Source of the DNA: an uncultured Clostridium sp. | GTDB lineage: Bacteria > Bacillota > Clostridia > Lachnospirales > Lachnospiraceae | NCBI GenBank assembly: GCA_900551225.1 | Contig: URUZ01000186.1 | Span: forward strand, 1 to 10,379 | Reading direction: 5' to 3' | DNA length: 10,379 nt | Program-made: the position numbers and the translations under genes | Notes under the pieces: generated by a model | Told to the model about the DNA's origin: nothing | Seen by the model: only the letters and a program-made list of their open reading frames with translations | Databases searched by the model: none | Part shown: positions 6,760 to 10,379 of the stretch, in pieces | Position numbering within the stretch: position 1 is the first letter of the stretch | Layout of the letters: each line of letters begins with the position of its first letter

Positions 6760-7546
6760 TGTGGAGATTAAGAGCCTGGAAGGAAAGACGGTATTGGTGA
6801 CCGGATCGGGAAAGGGGCTTGGCAGCGCCATCGCGGTGGAGGCAGCGCGGCAGGGTGCAAAGGTGACCGTCCACTACCGGTCAAGTGAGAAAAATGCCCA
6901 TGAGGTATTCGGGGAGGTCAGGGCCTTCGGCCGCCCCTGCGCCTTAATACGCGCCGATTTATCCGTCCCCCAGGAGGCGGAGCGCTTGTATGATGAGACA
7001 GTCTCCGCCTTGGGAGAAATTGATATATTGGTTAATAACGCGGCCCTGCAGTACAATCTTGACTTTTCAGGTTACAGCCCGGATCAGGTTCACACGATTT
7101 TCCAGGTCAATCTGGGCGGATATCTGCGGATGTGCCAAAAGGTGCTTCCCCATATGCGGCAGAAGGGCTGGGGACGAATAATCAATATATCTTCCGTGCA
7201 CGCAAAACGGCCCACAACCTTTGACTTCTGCTATTCCATGACAAAGGGGGCAATCAAGATGCTGACCCGGGAGCTGGCGCTGGAATGCGGAGGCACGGGG
7301 ATTACGGTTAATTCCCTGGAGCTTGGGGCGGTAGAGATCGGAGTCAAAAGCGGGAATCCGCAGTCCGTGATCACCGGCGAGCAGGCGGGGCTTGCGCCGC
7401 TGTTTTCTTACCGGCCGGAACCGCCGTGGGGGCGCATCATCCAGCCGGAGCAGATCGCCCCTGCGGTTATGTTCCTGGCTTCCGACGGGGCCGGCTGTAT
7501 CAATGGCGCCGCACTGCGCATGGACGCTGCTGCAATGTTGTTGTGA
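6752..7546 (+). CDS. SDR family oxidoreductase with intact active site (third SDR)
   Basis: Cytosolic NAD(P)-dependent oxidoreductase of 264 residues. The cofactor motif TGSGKGLG is at 17-24, NNAA at 95-98, and the tetrad is Asn120, Ser148, Tyr161 and Lys165 (YSMTK). The start at 6752 is chosen because AAGGAAG at 6741-6747 precedes it. In-frame ATGs at 6725 and 6737 lie deeper inside the previous gene. This start overlaps the previous stop by eight bases, which suggests translational coupling and co-production with the degenerate SDR. After the core there is an extended substrate loop (ELGAVEIGVKSGNPQS, then FSYRPEPPWGR near 218-228), longer than in the first SDR. The C-terminus INGAALRMDAA replaces the common LxVDGG. 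The substrate is likely an oxidised sugar or sugar acid judging from the operon, but it is not identifiable. Confidence 0.9.
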   Translation: MNDVEIKSLEGKTVLVTGSGKGLGSAIAVEAARQGAKVTVHYRSSEKNAHEVFGEVRAFGRPCALIRADLSVPQEAERLYDETVSALGEIDILVNNAALQYNLDFSGYSPDQVHTIFQVNLGGYLRMCQKVLPHMRQKGWGRIINISSVHAKRPTTFDFCYSMTKGAIKMLTRELALECGGTGITVNSLELGAVEIGVKSGNPQSVITGEQAGLAPLFSYRPEPPWGRIIQPEQIAPAVMFLASDGAGCINGAALRMDAAAMLL

Positions 7547-7558
7547 TTTATCAAAAAT

Positions 7559-7565
7559 GGGAGGT
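7559..7565 (+). promoter_or_regulatory. ribosome binding site fixing the start of the enolase-superfamily gene
   Basis: GGGAGGT lies nine bases before the ATG at 7575. The in-frame ATG at 7557 overlaps this site, and the frame further upstream only re-reads the SDR gene in another phase. The protein therefore starts at 7575. Confidence 0.8.
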
Positions 7566-7574
7566 AAACATACT

Positions 7575-8939
7575 ATGTTTGACGAGCGAGAGACATTGAG
7601 TCAAGTGAGAACGGAATCGCGGCCATCCGATTTAAAGATTACGGACATCCGCTTCGCAGATATCTGGAAGGCGCCCATGCAGTGCATTATGGTGAAGATC
7701 TACACCAATCAGGGCCTGGTGGGATATGGTGAAGTAAGGGATTTTGCCGACAAGCGGTATGCTCTCATGCTGAAAAGCCGCCTGATCGGAGAGAATCCCT
7801 GCAACGTAGACCGCATTTTCCGCAAGATCAAGCAGTTCGGCGGGCAGTCACGCCAGGGCGGCGGCGTGTCGGGAATTGAGGTGGCGCTGTGGGATCTGGC
7901 AGGCAAGGCCTACGGCGTTCCTGTATACCAGCTCTTGGGCGGGAAATTCCGGGATGAGATCCGCCTCTACTGCGATACCGACGTGGCCGGAAAACCCGAC
8001 GGGAAAAAGATGGGCATGGCGCTTAAGAAACGGATGGAGAAGGGCTTTACAATGCTGAAGATGGATCTGGGCATTGATCTGCTCTATGACGTGCCTGGAG
8101 CCTTAAACGGGCCGCTGGGATTTATAGAGCAGCTTGCGGCCGCGGGCGAACAGCATGAGCATATGCATGGGGATATGGACACGCGCACCGCGGCACAGAG
8201 GCGCAGGGAGATTAGCTGCGTGGAACATTGCAGGACCGGTATCCAGATCACCCAGAAAGGCTTGGAATGGCTTGAAAATTATATCGCAGAAGCCAGAAGC
8301 ATAATCGGCTATGAGATTCCGCTGGCAGTGGATCATGTGGGGCATATTGGTCTCACTGAATGCATTAAGCTGGGACGGATGCTGGAAAAATATAATATCG
8401 CCTGGATGGAAGATGCGCTCCCCTGGCATTATACGGACCAATACGCCATATTGCGCAGGTCGGTAAATGTCCCCATTGCCACAGGAGAGGACATCTACTT
8501 AAAGGAGAATTTCAAACCGCTGCTGGAGGCCGGAGGCGTGTCCCTGATTCATCCTGATATTCTCACCTCAGGAGGCATTTTAGAGAATAAGAAGATTGGC
8601 GATCTGGCTCAAGAATACGGAGTCGGAATGATTGTTCACATGGCTGAGACCCCCATTGCCTGCCTGGCCGCTGTCCACAGTGTGGCTGCCACGGAGAATG
8701 TCCTGGCGCTGGAGTTCCATTCCAATGACATTCCGTGGTGGGAGGACCTGGTTGAGTATCCGTACAAGCCCATTGTTAATAAGGGCTATATTAAGGTTCC
8801 TGATCTTCCGGGGCTGGGCATTGAAGGCCTGAATGACGATGTGATAAAAGAACATATCGACAATGACCGCATTCCCGGATTATGGGAGGCAACCGATGAA
8901 TGGAATTCCACATTTGCCCACGACCGGTTATGGAGCTGA
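7575..8939 (+). CDS. enolase-superfamily sugar-acid dehydratase (mandelate racemase/muconate lactonizing type)
   Basis: Predicted Mg2+-dependent cytosolic enzyme of 454 residues that abstracts the proton alpha to a carboxylate, usually leading to dehydration of a sugar acid to a 2-keto-3-deoxy acid. The N-terminal capping domain begins at about residue 17 (LKITDIRFADIW). SGIEVALWDLAGKAYGVPVYQLLGGKFRDEIRLY marks entry to the barrel near 100-133. Likely metal ligands are Asp253 (AVDH), Glu279 (MEDALP) and Glu305 (TGED). Asp328 (IHPDI) and His355 (VHMAETP) form the expected catalytic dyad. The KxK position reads Lys162-Met-Asp164, so the second base is altered. About 55 residues (roughly 185-240), rich in His, Arg and Glu, come before the first ligand and make the protein longer than the usual 370-400. 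It closes the operon. Family membership is firm; the substrate is unknown. Confidence 0.88.
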   Translation: MFDERETLSQVRTESRPSDLKITDIRFADIWKAPMQCIMVKIYTNQGLVGYGEVRDFADKRYALMLKSRLIGENPCNVDRIFRKIKQFGGQSRQGGGVSGIEVALWDLAGKAYGVPVYQLLGGKFRDEIRLYCDTDVAGKPDGKKMGMALKKRMEKGFTMLKMDLGIDLLYDVPGALNGPLGFIEQLAAAGEQHEHMHGDMDTRTAAQRRREISCVEHCRTGIQITQKGLEWLENYIAEARSIIGYEIPLAVDHVGHIGLTECIKLGRMLEKYNIAWMEDALPWHYTDQYAILRRSVNVPIATGEDIYLKENFKPLLEAGGVSLIHPDILTSGGILENKKIGDLAQEYGVGMIVHMAETPIACLAAVHSVAATENVLALEFHSNDIPWWEDLVEYPYKPIVNKGYIKVPDLPGLGIEGLNDDVIKEHIDNDRIPGLWEATDEWNSTFAHDRLWS

Positions 8940-9136
8940 GGGCAGGGAGTTGATATCAGCCGGTTCCTGCGCAGGGGCGCGAGTGGTTACGCGGACGTTG
9001 GCTGGTGTATTGGCCGTGAAAAGAAGGAGGTTGGGGTGGGGAGGACAGCGGAGGGGCCGGCTCCTGGTTACGGAGAGCGTGTCTCTAAGGCCCTGATGAT
9101 TTGCTAAAAGCGCCGGTCCAAAGAAATTAAACTCGC
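8940..9136 (+). other. non-coding stretch between the operon and the palindromic repeat
   Basis: No convincing gene lies here. The + strand is strongly G-rich between 9019 and 9060, with GGGG runs at 9033-9036, 9038-9041 and 9053-9056. AAGGAGG at 9024-9030 is followed five bases later by a GTG that opens a 23-codon frame ending at 9107. The encoded peptide resembles nothing I recognise. No hairpin followed by a T run is seen directly after the last operon gene, so there is no ordinary intrinsic terminator before the repeat. A nine-base copy of the repeat's end sequence (AGAGCGTGT) occurs at 9074-9082. Confidence 0.5.
9036..9107 (+). CDS. doubtful small reading frame behind a good ribosome binding site
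   Basis: A GTG codon five bases after AAGGAGG opens a frame encoding 23 residues, rich in Gly, Pro and Ala, ending at TAA. It has no hydrophobic segment and no recognisable family. The composition follows the local G-rich DNA. It may be a chance frame or the remains of a gene whose body was lost. It is reported only because the ribosome binding site is perfect. Confidence 0.12.
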   Translation: MGRTAEGPAPGYGERVSKALMIC

Positions 9137-9300
9137 TAGAGCGTGTTTGATAATTGCTTTTCGTCAGCTGTGCGTCCCACTCTGTGGGAGATTTGATCCC
9201 AATGAAGGAGGCGTAGCGGGCTACGTTGACTGAATTGGGGTCAAATATGCCGCAGAGTGGGGCGTACAGATGGCGGAAATGAATTATCAAACACGCTCTA
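9137..9300. repeat. 164-base ungapped palindrome, MITE-like repeat and candidate structured RNA
   Basis: The two halves pair symmetrically about 9218/9219 with no insertion or deletion. Of 82 opposed positions I count 64 Watson-Crick pairs, eight G-U pairs (read on the + strand) and ten mismatches. The outer 19 bases (TAGAGCGTGTTTGATAATT) are perfectly inverted at 9282-9300. The tip is a six-pair stem, 9211-9216 with 9221-9226 and one wobble, capped by a four-base loop. TA occurs at both extremities, which would fit insertion at a TA target by an IS630/mariner-type transposase acting in trans; no transposase gene is present. The element lies between convergent genes and could also stop transcription from both sides, but no T run follows it on either strand. 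I cannot name a known repeat or RNA family. Confidence 0.85.
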
Positions 9301-10379
9301 ATCTCTTCCAAGATAATCCAGCACCCGGAAGGAATATTCGTATCTGAACAGCGCCAGTCCGTCATTTACATCGATCCCAAAGAGATCCGCCATCTTCCCC
9401 AGCCGGTAAAAAAAGGTGCTTTTATGAATGTGCAGCTCCGTGGCAGCGGCCAGCGCATTTCTGTTCCGGGCAAGGTAGACCCGCAGCGTCCTGGCGTATT
9501 CCGTGTTGGATGTGCGGTCATATTCCATAATCTGGGAAATGGCCGGGTGGACGGAGGCATATAGAAGCCCGGTATCCCTGCACTGGCAGAAGCTGTGTTC
9601 CAGGAAATATGTCTCGTAGTAAATAAAATACTGGTCCGCCGGATGGGCCGCCTTTTCATACACCTGGGACAGCTCCTTCACCTGCCGGCTGTAGATACTG
9701 CTCCTGGCGAGATCTGTGTAGGGGTAGCTGATAAAGGCCTGCATATGATTCAACTGTAAAAATGTGGAAAATCGGTTCCTGCATGTCTCGCTGAAGGGTT
9801 CTCTTGTGTCACTGGGCAGGAGAACCGTCAGATCGCCGCGAAAGAGCACGACCATGCTCCCTGGCAGAAGGGACAGCAGCTGCTCAAAATACCCCTTGTA
9901 CTGCCGCGGCTTGGGGGAGGGATCTGAGAATTTCAGAAGCAGGATCGTGTAAAAGGGCATCTGCGCGCGCCCCAGCTGGATCAGATGGCTGGTAATGTAC
10001 TCCGCGCGGTCAAAATGGCCTTCCAGAAGCTCGGTCAGAAAATACTCATATTTCAGGCCGGTGGGGTGGCGGTAGCTGGAATCCTTCTGCATCTCAATGG
10101 AGAGCATCTGGGAAAATACATCTATAAATTCTAAATCATCTTCCGTAAACTCACGCACAGTTCCCCTGACACAGATATATCCCACCACAGCGTGGTGGAT
10201 TCTGATACTCTTAAATACCCACTGATAGGGGTAATTGTCCAGCATCGTCACATAGGGCGCGGTGGAGGAGTAGATGTGCCGGATGATATTGCGGTCCGCC
10301 ATGTCCTGGAAAAGGGGGGCCTTCAGATAGAGGCGGCCGTGCTTTTCTTCCAGATTCTTCGTGTCCTTAACAATGGGGC
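9298..10379 (-). CDS. PucR/CdaR-type transcriptional regulator, C-terminal 359 residues (5' end outside window)
   Basis: The frame is open to the window edge, with 25 codons before the first internal ATG (at 10302), so the gene is cut by the window and its start and promoter are not visible. The last 66 residues (about 9301-9498) form the PucR-type helix-turn-helix: YARTLRVYLARNRNALAAAT, then HIHKSTFFYRLGKMADLFGID. The preceding 200 residues resemble the middle regions of CdaR/PucR proteins, and the earlier part (VVGYICVRG...FTEDDLEFIDVFSQ) looks like the end of a GAF-like sensory domain. Such regulators often control catabolism of sugar acids, purines or related compounds and sit next to their targets. 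The gene is convergent with the nine-gene operon, so control of it is plausible but only inferred. Its TAG stop is formed by the last three bases of the palindromic repeat. Confidence 0.88.
   Translation of the reverse strand, partial: PIVKDTKNLEEKHGRLYLKAPLFQDMADRNIIRHIYSSTAPYVTMLDNYPYQWVFKSIRIHHAVVGYICVRGTVREFTEDDLEFIDVFSQMLSIEMQKDSSYRHPTGLKYEYFLTELLEGHFDRAEYITSHLIQLGRAQMPFYTILLLKFSDPSPKPRQYKGYFEQLLSLLPGSMVVLFRGDLTVLLPSDTREPFSETCRNRFSTFLQLNHMQAFISYPYTDLARSSIYSRQVKELSQVYEKAAHPADQYFIYYETYFLEHSFCQCRDTGLLYASVHPAISQIMEYDRTSNTEYARTLRVYLARNRNALAAATELHIHKSTFFYRLGKMADLFGIDVNDGLALFRYEYSFRVLDYLGRD

Noticed and set aside
7392..7574. A longer N-terminus for the enolase-superfamily protein
   Set aside because: This part re-reads the SDR gene in another frame, is Arg/Cys-rich and lacks family similarity; the start at 7575 has GGGAGGT upstream.
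9137..9300. Simple rho-independent terminator
   Set aside because: The hairpin is far longer than a terminator stem and no T run follows it on either strand, although it may still hinder transcription.
1..10379. CRISPR array, tRNA or rRNA gene, prophage or transposase gene
   Set aside because: No spaced direct repeats, cloverleaf sequences, rRNA segments or phage/transposase protein motifs were seen on either strand.

Overview
The window looks like chromosomal DNA of a low-to-mid GC Gram-positive anaerobe of the Clostridia, most plausibly a gut Lachnospiraceae member (Enterocloster/Hungatella/Clostridium type). This is inferred from the strong GGAGG-type ribosome binding sites, tightly packed same-strand genes, a lipoprotein sugar-binding protein with two CUT1 permeases and no ATPase, and a PucR/CdaR-type regulator. 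No 16S rRNA or other taxonomic marker is present, so the assignment is soft.

Positions 78-8939 hold nine genes on the + strand with gaps of about 10-30 bases or a short overlap, so they are probably one transcription unit. In order they are: a compact UxuA-like (mannonate dehydratase family) TIM-barrel metalloenzyme; two carbohydrate ABC permeases with GTG and TTG starts; the solute-binding lipoprotein; a classical SDR oxidoreductase with an intact active site; a long RraA/HMG-aldolase-like protein; an SDR-fold protein that has lost the cofactor motif and the catalytic lysine; a third SDR with an intact active site whose start overlaps the stop of the degenerate one; and an enolase-superfamily (mandelate racemase/muconate lactonizing type) dehydratase. 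Together they suggest import of a carbohydrate, probably a sugar acid or a glycoside that yields one. It would then be oxidised or reduced by SDRs, dehydrated to a 2-keto-3-deoxy acid by one or both dehydratases, and possibly cleaved by the RraA-like protein. No kinase, KDPG-type aldolase or ABC ATPase gene is in the window. The substrate cannot be read from sequence alone.

Positions 8940-9297 are non-coding apart from one doubtful 23-codon reading frame. The stretch ends in a 164-base ungapped palindrome (9137-9300) with 19-base perfect ends that include TA at both extremities. The arms differ almost only in ways that keep G-U pairs in the + strand RNA, and the apical part carries two tandem G-A motifs. 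This is the most unusual non-coding signal here: a MITE-like repeat that also looks like a structured RNA. Its last three bases supply the stop codon of the convergent gene.

Positions 9298-10379 on the - strand carry the C-terminal 359 residues of a PucR/CdaR-type transcriptional regulator, open at the window edge. It is a candidate regulator of the operon, but it is convergent with it and its own promoter lies outside the window.
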